Assembly (NCBI GenBank): GCA_022600195.1
Contig: JAHZKX010000008.1
Location: 1 to 41,280 of the forward strand
DNA: 41,280 bases
DNA from: Planctomycetota bacterium
GTDB lineage: Bacteria; Planctomycetota; Planctomycetia; Planctomycetales; Planctomycetaceae
Reading direction: 5' to 3'
Part shown: piece by piece, positions 7,526 to 17,697 of the stretch
Numbering within the stretch: position 1 is the first letter of the stretch
Layout: each line of letters starts with the position of its first letter
The notes under the pieces: model-generated
What the model saw: only the letters and a program-made list of their open reading frames with translations
Databases searched by the model: none
What the model was told of the DNA's origin: nothing
Program-made: the position numbers and the translations under genes

Positions 7526-8707
7526 ATGAATCCACTGAGAAAGCTGACATTGCAAATACGAGATGCGCTATGCCGGGCGAAAGAATTCCAATTGCTGGTC
7601 TCTTTGAGTGTGAGCGCGCTCGTTCTATTAACAGGATGTATCACCACCACAAAGACGACTCGAATCGAATCATCCATATCAGGTCAAATCAGTGAAATCG
7701 CTGAACCATCAGGTTACCAACAGATCAGTGATCCAATGAAAGATGATGATACTGAATTGGGAATTGCCAGCGTTGTTGGTGACAGTTCGTCTTATCCGAA
7801 TTGGTTTGAGCTGACGCCAGACCCGATCAGCTCTCTCCCCCTACATCAGCAGCTTGAAACGGGGACAACTCACTCTGGAGAGGTAAACGAACCACTAGGG
7901 TTGGTCACGATCGAGGGATTCCTGTCAAACAACCTTCCAGATGAACCCGCTGGATTCAATTCTGTTTTCGACGACGACATGCAGTTAGAAAATCTGACTC
8001 TCTGGAAACGAATTAAATCTGACCATACCAACTACTATTCAAAAAATTCACTCACCTGGTTAGCAGGCGGGCTCGGCGTGGGAGCCATCATGGCAAATAC
8101 ATCAATTGACGAGGGAATCCAAAATCACTTCCAGACCAGCGTTCACAGTGCGAGCTCAGACGATTGGATCGAAACGTTGCATGCGCAAAAAGAACTGGGT
8201 AATGGTCGCTACACGTTACCAGTTTTCGCAGCAGCCTGGGTGGTGGGAGAACTCTTTGAGAGAGTCCCAATGGCCAACATCACAGGCGAATGGGGACAAC
8301 GTTCGATTCGGGCGATCCTCGTTGGTACGCCTCCGATGCTCGCCATGCAATTTCTCACTGGTGCCTCGCGCCCGGGAGAGACAAGTTCCGGTTCAAGATG
8401 GCAACCATTTCAAGACAATAACGGGGTAAGCGGTCACAGTTTTATGGGGGCGATTCCATTTCTGGCTGCTGCTAAGATGACCAAAAAACCACTCCTCAAG
8501 TTGGCTTTCTATGCCGGCTCCACGCTAGCACCTTTGTCTCGAATCAATGATAACCACCACTATCCTTCACAGGCTTTTCTCGGTTGGTGGATGGCTTGGA
8601 TTGCCACGAACGCCGTCGATGCAACACAGAAGGCAGATCGAAACTGGAGAGTATTTCCGATTTCGTATCCCGGTGCGACGGGTATTGCTATTGAATACCG
8701 CTGGTGA
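7526..8707 (+). CDS. PAP2-superfamily phosphatase lipoprotein
   Basis: 393 residues. A hydrophobic signal ending in LLTGC near residue 37 is a lipobox, predicting a lipid-anchored periplasmic or outer-membrane protein. The region from about 55 to 150 is polar and unassigned. The C-terminal half carries the three PAP2 motifs: GASRPGE at about 278, VSGHSFMG at about 301 and SRINDNHHYPSQ at about 338, including the conserved Ser-Gly-His and the motif-3 Arg and His. Known members dephosphorylate phosphatidic acid, undecaprenyl pyrophosphate or sugar phosphates. It lies 240 bases downstream of the LtaS-like gene on the same strand. No strong ribosome-binding site precedes the ATG, but it is the only start that keeps the whole signal peptide. 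Confidence 0.85.
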   Translation: MNPLRKLTLQIRDALCRAKEFQLLVSLSVSALVLLTGCITTTKTTRIESSISGQISEIAEPSGYQQISDPMKDDDTELGIASVVGDSSSYPNWFELTPDPISSLPLHQQLETGTTHSGEVNEPLGLVTIEGFLSNNLPDEPAGFNSVFDDDMQLENLTLWKRIKSDHTNYYSKNSLTWLAGGLGVGAIMANTSIDEGIQNHFQTSVHSASSDDWIETLHAQKELGNGRYTLPVFAAAWVVGELFERVPMANITGEWGQRSIRAILVGTPPMLAMQFLTGASRPGETSSGSRWQPFQDNNGVSGHSFMGAIPFLAAAKMTKKPLLKLAFYAGSTLAPLSRINDNHHYPSQAFLGWWMAWIATNAVDATQKADRNWRVFPISYPGATGIAIEYRW

Positions 8708-8718
8708 GTTCCCACCAG
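8701..8718. terminator. Hairpin between convergent genes
   Basis: CTGGTG (8701-8706) and CACCAG (8713-8718) form a 6-bp stem with a 6-base loop, overlapping the PAP2 stop codon and just before the minus-strand efflux gene ends. A second small dyad, ATCAT/ATGAT, lies immediately to the right. There is no T run, so it would be a weak or factor-assisted terminator. Confidence 0.3.
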
Positions 8719-8721
8719 TCA

Positions 8722-10239
8722 TCATAATCCGATGATCAAATCCAACGGCATTCCGGTTGCGCCAACCAGGAGTGCTGCAGACTGAGCGAGTTCATTGAAC
8801 AAGTCGAGTTGTGCTCTTTGATTCTGCAAAATGCTGGTTCGTGCTTGGATGATACGAACAACATCCACTTCTCCTGCGAGGAATTGTTTCTCCAGGCTTT
8901 GCAACTCTTGTGGCAACTCTGAAGTGTTATAGTTTTTCTCTTTAGCAAGTATCTCAAAGGCGAGTTTGTATCGTTCGAATGCCGCCTGTGCTTCCAGCTC
9001 AGCTCTCAGAAGTGTCTGACGCCAAACCGCAGTTCTCTGATTTAGTTCGGTCATTCGCTGTGTTTCGAGAGGTCTTCCTGTATTAATGATTGGCAGGTTC
9101 AGTTCAGCTCGGAGACCAAAACGTGCCAATCCATCCGGATCTTGTTGGTAATAGGGTCCCATTGTCAGATCGGGGACACGGTCTGCAGTGGCAAGATTTA
9201 AATTGGCTGATGCTACATCGATATTCGCATGTGCCACAAGGACATCAGGACGGGATGCTGCCCAACTCGCCATCCAGGCCTTGTTGTCTATGGGAAGATT
9301 CACACTTTGAAGGCCCATTTCAGACATCATCAATCCCTCATTCCCTTGAGTGGGAAGTAGCCATCTGATCGTTCTCAGCTCACCTTCAATCTCTTCGGGT
9401 GAATCTGGAGGTAGCCCCAACTGACGTCGAAGGTTGCGCAGCGCCGTCTGATAATTTGCTTCTGCCAATCGTAATTGCTGGCTTGTGGAACGAGTGTCGA
9501 TGCGAACCGTAGCAAGGTCAGCACCAGAGACATCACCAGCCTCAAATCGCTTCGTCAACGTTTCAAACAAACGCTCGTTATTATTCTGGCTGGCTCGAGC
9601 TACATCGAGGAGTCCTCGCTGATAGAGGGCTGTGAAATATAACTGCGCAATTAGCGAAGTGGTTTGAAGTTCGGCCTGATGGATATTCCAACGTACTCCA
9701 TTTAACGATGAATGCGCGGCATCCTCGCGAAATTGCTGTTGGTGTGCTAACTGAATTCGTTGCATCAGTAATACATAGTGTGAAGTGGTTCCCGGTCCTC
9801 TATTGGGAATCCTTCGATTTTCCTGACTGGGAGTGACCTGTACCTGTACCATTGGGTTAAATGGATAAGTTTCCGCGACTCCCACAGTAGCAACGCCCAC
9901 TTGTTCCGTTTCACGGAGGGCAACCAGATCTGGGTTACCTTCCAAGGCCAGAGAGATGCTATCGTAAACAGACAATGACTGACTTGCAAAATGGGGTGTT
10001 GAAGTAGAAATTTCCGATTCAGTCGATTCCGAAGACTTTAACGACACCTTTTGAATCTTGATATCCGGCTTTTGTTCAGCAGGAACCGTGAGTATGGCTG
10101 CCTGAGTTTTTATCACAGGGGATCGGGTGCTCGAAATGTCTTTCATTGCGCTCAGTTCAGATTGAGATGAACCGCTGGTTCTGCATCCGCTGAATGCCAA
10201 TAGCAGCAACAAAATCAGAGTGTGAAGACGAGCCATCAT
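8722..10239 (-). CDS. TolC/CusC-type outer-membrane efflux lipoprotein
   Basis: 505 residues from the first of two adjacent ATG codons. The signal LLLLLAFSGC ends in a lipobox Cys, as in CusC/OprM lipoproteins. The body shows the two long alpha-helical, heptad-like halves of the outer-membrane efflux protein family, for example SLALEGNPDLVALRETEQVG near the N-terminus and repeated Gln/Leu-rich coiled regions. It would form the outer-membrane duct of a tripartite pump with the membrane-fusion and RND proteins encoded immediately upstream. It is separated from the pump gene by about 190 bases, more than the other gaps in the locus, so it may have its own promoter. Confidence 0.88.
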   Translation of the reverse strand: MMARLHTLILLLLLAFSGCRTSGSSQSELSAMKDISSTRSPVIKTQAAILTVPAEQKPDIKIQKVSLKSSESTESEISTSTPHFASQSLSVYDSISLALEGNPDLVALRETEQVGVATVGVAETYPFNPMVQVQVTPSQENRRIPNRGPGTTSHYVLLMQRIQLAHQQQFREDAAHSSLNGVRWNIHQAELQTTSLIAQLYFTALYQRGLLDVARASQNNNERLFETLTKRFEAGDVSGADLATVRIDTRSTSQQLRLAEANYQTALRNLRRQLGLPPDSPEEIEGELRTIRWLLPTQGNEGLMMSEMGLQSVNLPIDNKAWMASWAASRPDVLVAHANIDVASANLNLATADRVPDLTMGPYYQQDPDGLARFGLRAELNLPIINTGRPLETQRMTELNQRTAVWRQTLLRAELEAQAAFERYKLAFEILAKEKNYNTSELPQELQSLEKQFLAGEVDVVRIIQARTSILQNQRAQLDLFNELAQSAALLVGATGMPLDLIIGL

Positions 10240-10425
10240 GGCGTTTCTATCCAGTAATGATATTCCAAGAGGGAAGCACTCCGTCGATTCCCATGTGTCA
10301 GGCTAACGCCTTACTCTCTCCTTTCGTCAAAATACACAGCATCGATTCAATCCGAAGTCCCTTTTTAAGTCAGAGTTAATCTTCCCGATGATGAAAGCCG
10401 GACTCTACGAATCACTTTAGGAAAC

Positions 10426-13400
10426 CTACGTTGACAGTCCGGGTTGGTCTGATTGGAGCGAGGACCGACTGAATTCTGCCTCAACAGTATTTTCGGTGCT
10501 CAGCATTGCCTGTTTTCCCCACAAGAGGTACAGCGGCGGCAGCAGAAGGAGATTCAATATGGTCGAGGTCACGAGCCCCCCGATGATGACGACTGCCAGC
10601 GGATATTCGATTTCGTGTCCTGGTTTGTTCCCCGAAATTACAAGAGGCAACAGCGCCAGCGATGTGGTCAGGACGGTCATCAAAATCGGAGCGAGGCGTT
10701 CTTCAGCACCTCGAATCACAAGTTCGAGACCAAACGACATCCCCTCTACCGCCTGAAGATGCCGGTAATGACTGACCAGCATGATACCGTTCCGCGCGGC
10801 GATGCCAAGCACGGTGATGAAACCCACCAGCGAGCCGAGAGAGAGTACGCCCCCCGCCAATGAGACAGCAATCACGCCGCCGATGAGAGCAAACGGAATC
10901 GTCAGGCAGACCATTAACGTCAATCGAGCAGACTGAAAGTCGATATACAAAATCAGCAGAATTCCCATCAGCGCGACTGCTCCCATCAGAAGCAGTCGGT
11001 TCTGCGATTCCTGCAGGGTGGCGAATTCTCCCAGGAATTCGGGATGATAACCGCGACCAAAGGGCATGCCGCCCACAGCGGCTTCAATGTCACGCGCAAC
11101 AGAACCCAGATCCCGGCCTTTGGCATCGCAGGTGACGTCGATTCGTCGTGAACCGCTTTCGCGTTTGACTTCATTTGGAGCTGGGACAATACCGATTTCG
11201 GCGACATCTTTGAGGGGCACTTGCCCGCCGTTAGGTAAATCGATTCTTAGTTCGTGCAGTGCATCCAGATCCGTGCGAGATGCTTCAGTCCCCCAGACCA
11301 TGACATCCATCTTTCTCTGGTTTTCGAAAACTTCGCCGACCTTTGTCCCCCGCAGCATCGTTGTGACCGCTCGTCGAACCTGACCGGGAGTCAATCCAAA
11401 TCGTTCGGCGGCTAATGGCTTGAGTCGGATGTCAACTTGAGGAACCAGCACCTGAGGTTCGACCTTGAGATTGTTCACGCCGTCAATTTCACCCATGACT
11501 GCAGCGACCTCATGCGCCTGATTTCTCAGTGTTTCCAGTTCGGGACCATAGATACGCACCACAATACTGGAACTGGTTCCCGACAGGACTTCCTTGACCC
11601 GCTCTCGCAGATACGTCAGGACATCACGATAAAGGCCGGGATAGCTGTCGACAACGGCCTGGATTTTGGCGAGCGTTTCGTCGTAGTCCACATCTTCATC
11701 AATGCTGATCCAGAGTTCGGTAAAGTTCGGGCCGACCACTTCGTCGGCAACCTGAGCGCGGCCGATATGACTGCCGAAATTACGCACGCCTGGAATGGCC
11801 CGTAGCTCACGACTTGCCTTGATCGTAATACGGTCCATCGCTTCAATCGAGGTACCCGGCTTTTCAACAAAGTGCATCAGGAAGTCGGTCTCCTGAAAGT
11901 TTGGTAGCAGTTCCTGTCCCAGGCTCTGCAGTAACACAAATGTCGCAACAAAGGAGATCGTCAGAATACTGATGGCCGACTTAGGACGTACCGCGAACCA
12001 CGGCAACATGTTTCGATAGGGAATTTTCAGCCAGCGCGTCAGAGGAGGTTCATGCTGTTTCATCTGCTTGCGTGGCAACAATAGGAGTGACATGGCCGGT
12101 GTCACAATGATCGCCACTAGCAGCGATGCCAAAATGGCCAGGATGTAACCAATCGCCAACGGTCGAAAAAATGAACCGGGCAATCCTTCCAGAAAGTAGA
12201 TCGGCAGAAATACCAGTACGATAATCGCCGTCGCATAAACAATCGCACTGCGAACTTCCATTGAGGCGTCCAGCACAACATAAAAGGCAGAACGGGGTCG
12301 TTCTGCAAGCTGGTTGAGTCGCAGACGGCGCACGATGTTTTCGACATCGATGACCGCATCGTCAACAACTTCTCCCAGAGCAATGACCAGTCCTGCAATC
12401 ACCATCGTATTGATAGTCATGCCCCACCAGTGAATCAACAGCACCGCCGATATCAGCGACAGCGGGATGGCCGTCAGACTGATGACAGCCGTTCTCCAGT
12501 CAAACAGGAACGCGATGAGTACGATCACCACGAGCACACAACCAATCATTAACGCATTGGTCAGATTCGTAATCGAACGTTCGATGAATGTCGCCGGGCG
12601 GAATATGGTGGAATCGATTTCAACCCCCTTCAATCCCGGCCTGAGTAGCTCGAGAGCCGCTTCGACCTTGCGTGTCACCTCCAGAATATTAGCCGCCGGC
12701 TGCTTTTCGACGATCAGCAGCAAACCGAGCTGGTCGTTGATCACGGCATCTCCGATGGCGGGTGCCGCCCCGATCCTGACGTCAGCCACATCTCCCAGAC
12801 GCAGCGCGGCGCCTCCATTAAAGGAGACCACTGTTCTTGCTAAATCTTCTGGGCCGCTGACAGGCGAAAGCTGGCGTACCGCCATCCGCTGATTTGGCGT
12901 ATCGACAAAACCGCCTGCATCGAGCACGACGGCGTCTCCCGCGGAACGCAAGACGGCATCGAGAGTCACCTGATGCGCCCGCAGTCGATCAACGTCTACC
13001 ATCACCTGCAGCTGTTTGTCTCTCTGTCCCCAGATGGCCACATTGGCGACGCCCGAAATCGCCATCAACCGCGGTCGAATCGTCCAGACAGCCAGTTCCG
13101 ACAGTTCCTGCTGCGACAGCGAATCGGACCACATCCCGATTTTCATCATACGGCTGAGTGAAGAGAGCGGCTGCAGAATGACCGGGGGGCGTGCGACCGT
13201 CGGCAGACGCGGTGCTTCCACAGCCAGACGTTCCTGCACCAGTTGCCGCGTCCGATAGAGGTCCACATTTTCTGTGAGCAGCATTCGAATCGAAGACAGA
13301 CCGAGTACCGACTTGGAGCGAAGTGTGTCCAGGCCGGGCGTACCAATGAGTGCGTTCTCTAAGGGAAACGTGATCAGGTTTTCGACTTCCTCCGCGGACA

Positions 13401-13563
13401 ACCCCGGGGCTTCGGTCTGTATCTCAACATAAGGCGGAGAAAATTCAGGGAAGACGTCGAGCGGCATCTCAGGCACCATCCGCAGCCCTCCTACGATCAA
13501 CAACACCGCTGCGGCGATCACCGCGATGCGTAACCTCAAGGCTGTTTCAACGAGCCACCTCAT
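10426..13563 (-). CDS. CusA/CzcA-family heavy-metal RND efflux pump
   Basis: 1045 residues, the family length (about 1040). The ATG at 13563 is preferred because GGAG lies 6 bases upstream; a GTG four codons earlier overlaps that site. The duplicated RND layout is visible: one N-terminal helix, a large periplasmic domain, a helix bundle around residues 335-530, then the same again. Helix 4 carries [15 protein letters not shown], with the acidic proton-relay residues characteristic of the HME subgroup. The protein exchanges protons for a cation, probably Cu(I)/Ag(I) or a divalent metal; the substrate cannot be fixed from sequence. Its adaptor gene lies about 70 bases upstream and the outer-membrane partner downstream. 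Confidence 0.93.
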   Translation of the reverse strand: MRWLVETALRLRIAVIAAAVLLIVGGLRMVPEMPLDVFPEFSPPYVEIQTEAPGLSAEEVENLITFPLENALIGTPGLDTLRSKSVLGLSSIRMLLTENVDLYRTRQLVQERLAVEAPRLPTVARPPVILQPLSSLSRMMKIGMWSDSLSQQELSELAVWTIRPRLMAISGVANVAIWGQRDKQLQVMVDVDRLRAHQVTLDAVLRSAGDAVVLDAGGFVDTPNQRMAVRQLSPVSGPEDLARTVVSFNGGAALRLGDVADVRIGAAPAIGDAVINDQLGLLLIVEKQPAANILEVTRKVEAALELLRPGLKGVEIDSTIFRPATFIERSITNLTNALMIGCVLVVIVLIAFLFDWRTAVISLTAIPLSLISAVLLIHWWGMTINTMVIAGLVIALGEVVDDAVIDVENIVRRLRLNQLAERPRSAFYVVLDASMEVRSAIVYATAIIVLVFLPIYFLEGLPGSFFRPLAIGYILAILASLLVAIIVTPAMSLLLLPRKQMKQHEPPLTRWLKIPYRNMLPWFAVRPKSAISILTISFVATFVLLQSLGQELLPNFQETDFLMHFVEKPGTSIEAMDRITIKASRELRAIPGVRNFGSHIGRAQVADEVVGPNFTELWISIDEDVDYDETLAKIQAVVDSYPGLYRDVLTYLRERVKEVLSGTSSSIVVRIYGPELETLRNQAHEVAAVMGEIDGVNNLKVEPQVLVPQVDIRLKPLAAERFGLTPGQVRRAVTTMLRGTKVGEVFENQRKMDVMVWGTEASRTDLDALHELRIDLPNGGQVPLKDVAEIGIVPAPNEVKRESGSRRIDVTCDAKGRDLGSVARDIEAAVGGMPFGRGYHPEFLGEFATLQESQNRLLLMGAVALMGILLILYIDFQSARLTLMVCLTIPFALIGGVIAVSLAGGVLSLGSLVGFITVLGIAARNGIMLVSHYRHLQAVEGMSFGLELVIRGAEERLAPILMTVLTTSLALLPLVISGNKPGHEIEYPLAVVIIGGLVTSTILNLLLLPPLYLLWGKQAMLSTENTVEAEFSRSSLQSDQPGLST

Positions 13564-13632
13564 GTTTATCTCCACACATTATGAACAGTCAATCAACTTT
13601 GACCTAATTAAATTCCGTTTTGGCCCACTGAG

Positions 13633-14928
13633 TTATTTCGCAAAACCGAATTCGGTTCCCGAAAGTTCTGCTGCTCCAGCGGTCACGATCTGCGCACCGA
13701 CCGCAGGTCCGCGTAAGAGCGCCATTCGGTCGTGATCAACCCAGCCGACCTCGACGCGGCGTCGAACGTATTGACGTTCTCCCACTTGTTCGTAGACCCA
13801 TTGCCCCCCGTAAATGTCATAAATCAGTGCCGACCAAGGCACGGACTTCACATTAGTCTCCCCCACCAAAGGCAGATGGGCTGAGACTTTCTGGCCGGGG
13901 CGAAATTGATGATTGACGTTGGGGATTTCGTAATAGATATCGACCGCAGCCGAAAGCGGCATCGCCGTTGGTGGGAGCGAGACCGGTTTTCCCAGAATGT
14001 CTTTGTTTGTTAAACGACCATCCAGCAGAGTCAGTCGCGCGGGGCGTTTCATATCAATTTCATCCAGTTCCCCCACATAAACGGGGACTTTAATCCACAG
14101 CACCGCATCATTCATCACTTCAAACAGAGGGAGTCCGGCTGCGATTAACTGGCCGGGTTGAACGTTCGTGGTACGGACAATACCTGACAGGGGAGAATGA
14201 ATGGCGAGCGGCTTGAGCGTACCGGCGTCTTCATCCAGTTTAATGTTGTCGACCAGTTTTTTACGACTTTTCGCTGCCACCAAAACTTCGTCTGCCAGCT
14301 TCAATTTGGCCTTGGCATCATCAACGGACCGTCTGGTTCCCACGTTACTTTGTAACAGGCGTTCGGCCCGCACCAACTGGATCTGCGCCGCTTCCTTCTG
14401 CACACTCGCCTGCTGAAGTAGGCCCTCTGCATCGATTTGAGATTGCGCTACCGCGACTTTTGCTTCTGCGAAGCGAATCCTCTCAGCCGGAGTTAAAACG
14501 GACCGCTCGGGCGAGAGTAAAGGCAGCAGTTCCAATAACGTTTCATCCTTTTTAATACGCTGTCCGACCTGTGGGAATTTATGATCATGAGGATGCTTCA
14601 GGGTTCCAGCGAGTGGGGCGGAAACAATCACAGAAGCTCCCGTCGGCAAGATCATCTCTGCACCATAGGGTCTTGCACGAGGCATTAAGCGTAGTTCCAC
14701 AGGCTGGGTTTCCACTCCCAAACGTTTGTCAGCGTCCGAACTGAGCTGAATGATATTCAGATCCGCTTCATTCACGGGGTGAGTGGTCTTGGCATGGCTC
14801 ACAGTCAGCTTAGATTTCGCCGACGTGGCTGCCTGTTGCGTTTTTCTATCGCGGTTCCATATCGTAAACAACAGCCCCAAAATGAGACAAAACGCCAGGA
14901 GAGCGAATACTTGTTTCAGAATTTTCAT
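13633..14928 (-). CDS. RND efflux periplasmic adaptor (membrane-fusion protein, CusB/HlyD type)
   Basis: 431 residues. An N-terminal hydrophobic anchor (VFALLAFCLILGLLFTIW) holds the protein to the inner membrane. Next come a barrel-sandwich (lipoyl-like) half beginning with GASVIVSAPLAGTLKHP, an alpha-hairpin (about 150-220) rich in Ala, Glu and Lys, the second lipoyl half with HSPLSGIVRTTNVQPGQLI, and the beta-barrel and membrane-proximal domains. It would link the CusA-type pump to the TolC-like duct. No Met- or His-rich metal-binding N-terminus is seen, unlike classical CusB, so substrate identity is open. Confidence 0.9.
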   Translation of the reverse strand: MKILKQVFALLAFCLILGLLFTIWNRDRKTQQAATSAKSKLTVSHAKTTHPVNEADLNIIQLSSDADKRLGVETQPVELRLMPRARPYGAEMILPTGASVIVSAPLAGTLKHPHDHKFPQVGQRIKKDETLLELLPLLSPERSVLTPAERIRFAEAKVAVAQSQIDAEGLLQQASVQKEAAQIQLVRAERLLQSNVGTRRSVDDAKAKLKLADEVLVAAKSRKKLVDNIKLDEDAGTLKPLAIHSPLSGIVRTTNVQPGQLIAAGLPLFEVMNDAVLWIKVPVYVGELDEIDMKRPARLTLLDGRLTNKDILGKPVSLPPTAMPLSAAVDIYYEIPNVNHQFRPGQKVSAHLPLVGETNVKSVPWSALIYDIYGGQWVYEQVGERQYVRRRVEVGWVDHDRMALLRGPAVGAQIVTAGAAELSGTEFGFAK

Positions 14929-15002
14929 CTCAATTTACTTTCTTACTTTTTGTTTCGCTCAAATCACTTATGATCAGGTTGTTGCTTCACGTGAAAGGAA
15001 TG

Positions 15003-16430
15003 TCACACTGTAATTCGGTCTGCGGATCTTGAACTCGAGTCATCAGTGTTCGTGTATAATTGCAGACGAACCGTCACCATCGTTCCCTGTTCGAGCTGGC
15101 TTTGAATGTCAATTGTGCCTTCGTGCATCAATACGGCAGCCCTGGCAATCGAGAGACCCAACCCGGCACCTCCACCGGAGTATTGACGCGAAGGATCGGC
15201 CTGATAAAACCGATCGAAGAGATGCGGCAAATCGTCTGCAGAAATCCCGAATCCCGAATCCTGAATTTCGATGACCGCGGTATGATCCGAGACACTCAGA
15301 CGCGCCGTTACCTCACCGTCACGGGGCGTGTACTTGATTGCGTTATCCAATATGTTGAAAAACACCTGGCTGAGACTGATGTCGTCGCCGAGGACTTCGC
15401 ATACCGTTTCGATTTCGCAGTTCAAGGCCACGCCACAATCATTGGCAAACGGTTGCAGTTGATCGACCACATCCCGCAGTAGTGCGTCCAGTTGCACCGG
15501 GTCATGATTGCAGGGCACGATACCGGCGTCGTGTCGACTGAGATTGAGCAGTTGATCGGCCAGTTTTCCCAGACGCGTGGTTTCTTCAACGACAACTGCC
15601 AGCGTCTGCGCGTATTCCTCGGGAGTGCGCGGCGAGCACAGGACCGACTCGGCTTCCAGTCTCAAAGCGGCGATTGGCGTGCGGATTTCGTGAGACGCAT
15701 CCGCGGTGAAACGACGAATTTCATATACAGCGCGTTCCAGTCGGTTTATCAGCGAGTTCAATGCCACTGCCAGTTTCCCGATTTCATCATCGGGATTCGC
15801 GACCTGAATCCGATGGTCGAGACAGGTAATGTTGATCGCATTGGTGGCGTCCACAATCTGCTTGACCTGTCGTAGTGCACGTCCCGCCAGAAACTGACCG
15901 CTGGCAATCGCCAGCAGGACTGCCACCGGCAACAGAAATGCAACCGCCCATTGCAAGGTGTGCAGGTCATTATATAGTGGGATGAGAGAGGTCATCACCT
16001 GCACGTTCAAGGTGCCGAACGAGCCAGACATGGTAGTGCTCGCAATACGATAAGGGCCTAAGCCTTTTAGTTCCCGTGTTTCCAGTTTTTCCTCTGGCAT
16101 CTTTGTGGTGGACCGGGACGAAGTCACCACAGGTTCCTTCAGCCCAGTACTGTTAAAAATGATGCGGCCTGTTTCATCTGTGACTATAAACTCATAAAAT
16201 TCGTGCTGAGAAAATCGTGCTGAGGCTTGCGCGGCGAATACCGTGACGCTGTCGGCCAGCTCAACTTCCAAACCGATTTCCTGCAGTTCCTCGCGCAAGC
16301 CTGTATCCGTACGAGCCAGCACCTGCTGCCAGACTAACAGAAAGAGCACGAGGGAGAACACGCATAACATCAATGCCAGCGCGAACGCGTACCAGAGTGT
16401 CAACCGCCAGCGAATCGAAAGCTGTCTCAT
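15003..16430 (-). CDS. Sensor histidine kinase (CusS/heavy-metal sensor type)
   Basis: 475 residues. Two membrane helices (about 10-32 and 160-182) flank a periplasmic sensor of about 125 residues. A HAMP segment follows, then the DHp domain with phospho-acceptor His in FTADASHEIRTPIAAL near residue 245. The ATPase domain shows DNAIKYTP (N box), DSGFGIS (G1) and GGAGLGLSIARA (G2). It would phosphorylate the adjacent response regulator, whose stop codon overlaps this start by 4 bases (ATGA). Placement directly upstream of a metal pump suggests it senses periplasmic metal; no obvious metal-ligand cluster is seen in the sensor loop. Confidence 0.92.
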   Translation of the reverse strand: MRQLSIRWRLTLWYAFALALMLCVFSLVLFLLVWQQVLARTDTGLREELQEIGLEVELADSVTVFAAQASARFSQHEFYEFIVTDETGRIIFNSTGLKEPVVTSSRSTTKMPEEKLETRELKGLGPYRIASTTMSGSFGTLNVQVMTSLIPLYNDLHTLQWAVAFLLPVAVLLAIASGQFLAGRALRQVKQIVDATNAINITCLDHRIQVANPDDEIGKLAVALNSLINRLERAVYEIRRFTADASHEIRTPIAALRLEAESVLCSPRTPEEYAQTLAVVVEETTRLGKLADQLLNLSRHDAGIVPCNHDPVQLDALLRDVVDQLQPFANDCGVALNCEIETVCEVLGDDISLSQVFFNILDNAIKYTPRDGEVTARLSVSDHTAVIEIQDSGFGISADDLPHLFDRFYQADPSRQYSGGGAGLGLSIARAAVLMHEGTIDIQSQLEQGTMVTVRLQLYTNTDDSSSRSADRITV

Positions 16431-17101
16431 GGAGGATCTCCCAGCAGATAACCCTGGCCGCGCACTGTATGCAGAATGGTGGCTTGGCCGGGTTCTTCAA
16501 TCTTCTTGCGCAGCTGGTTGATTTGAACCTCGATGACGTTGGTCCATGTCGCCGTCGATTCTTTCCAGACGTCGCGGGAAATCATATCGCGCGTCACTAT
16601 CTGATTGGCATGCGAAATCAGATAGGCCAGTAACTCCAGCTGTCGGTTCTGCAAGGAAATTGACCTGTCGCCCCGACAAACGATGTGCGTGACCAGATTC
16701 ACTGTCAGATCACCGAACGAGAATTCTCTCTCGTTCGTCTGTGCGTCCCGACGCAGCAATGCGCGGATGCGTGCCAGCAGTTCATCGAGGGCAAATGGTT
16801 TGATCAGATAATCATCGGCACCCGTATCGAGTCCGGAAACACGATCTTCAATGGAATCACGGGCTGTTAAAATCAGTACGGGGGTTTTGTTCCCCGTCAC
16901 GCGCAGTTGCTTCAACCATTCCAGACCGGACCCATCGGGTAGCATTAGATCTAATACGACCAGATCAATTCTTGAAGACATTTTTTGTGTTGCCGTGCCT
17001 AGTGTTTCTGCAGCTTCTGGTTCAAATCCTGATTCGCTCAATGTGCGCATAATACTCCGTAGGAGATTCGTTTGATCTTCGACGATAAGTATTTGAGGCA
17101 T
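16427..17101 (-). CDS. OmpR-family response regulator (CusR/CopR type)
   Basis: 224 residues from the ATG at 17101, matching the family length and placing MPQILIVEDQ at the N-terminus. A further ATG at 17143 would add 14 unconserved residues. The receiver domain has acidic DQ near the start, the phospho-acceptor Asp in LVVLDLMLPDGSG near residue 51, a Thr in LILTARD and Lys in LIKPFALDEL near 101. The C-terminal half is a winged-helix DNA-binding domain ending in HTVRGQGYLLG. First gene of the locus, translationally coupled to the sensor kinase; it likely activates its own operon and the pump genes behind it. Confidence 0.93.
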   Translation of the reverse strand: MPQILIVEDQTNLLRSIMRTLSESGFEPEAAETLGTATQKMSSRIDLVVLDLMLPDGSGLEWLKQLRVTGNKTPVLILTARDSIEDRVSGLDTGADDYLIKPFALDELLARIRALLRRDAQTNEREFSFGDLTVNLVTHIVCRGDRSISLQNRQLELLAYLISHANQIVTRDMISRDVWKESTATWTNVIEVQINQLRKKIEEPGQATILHTVRGQGYLLGDPP

Positions 17102-17143
17102 TGCAGCGTGACCCAAAATAAATTTAACACGGGTTGATATCAT

Positions 17144-17697
17144 GGAAACAGATGAATATCACTTCTTCAAATTCCATTATCAGCTATGCAGGCACATGAT
17201 AGAAGCCGCAATCATACGATATAAACTCGAATTAATCTTACGGGTAGTTGATTTCGAAAACATTGGGTTCTGTTGATATTACTAGCAGAGTGTAATACTG
17301 ATTCTACAGTGCCATTTAGGTATTTTGATATTCACTCTGGTTTTCGAGGACTGATGCTCGGTCCAATGGATCTACCTATAGAGCAAAATCTGTCAGACAA
17401 CCTACTTCTGAAACCGAATCAAAACTCACCACACGAGATTATTGTAGGATTTTGTTCGCGAAACTCGTCAAATTCGGTACTGCAAATCAAACGACCGTTT
17501 TCTGGTTTTCAGCCGGGTCTGGAGTAGGAAAACCAGCAAGAAAATGCGTGTGCTAGACACAGGGGGGGGTGATGTTAAACTGGAGTTATTGCAAGCTTGG
17601 AGCGTCTCCCGGCTCAACCCATACGGGAAATGTGGGTTATGATGAAATCGGAAGCTGATTCCATTGTCTGTGCGGTGATTCCACAGGAGGCATCTGA
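17144..17697. other. Intergenic region between divergent units
   Basis: About 550 bases between the response-regulator gene and the first paralogue. It should contain the promoters of both directions, but no strong -35/-10 pair or clear response-regulator box is visible. Positions 17451-17508 carry one copy of a diverged repeat. AGGAGG shortly before 17698 is a strong ribosome-binding site for the next gene. Two short open frames (84 codons plus, 80 codons minus) have no recognisable features. Confidence 0.4.
17451..17508 (+). repeat. Diverged intergenic repeat, copy 1
   Basis: TTTGTTCGCGAAACTCGTC (17451-17469) is identical to 19985-20003. Similarity continues for about 40 more bases, including GCAAA and CGTTTTCTG, with about one single-base gap. 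The two copies are outside the two ends of the paralogous gene pair. The core TTCGCGAA is self-complementary. The origin is unknown; it may be a remnant of a mobile or duplicated segment. Confidence 0.55.

Noticed and set aside
12467-13258. Several open frames of 80-141 codons on the plus strand across the RND pump gene
   Set aside because: They lie opposite a clearly conserved 1045-residue pump; frames are by-products of its codon usage and show no domains or start signals.
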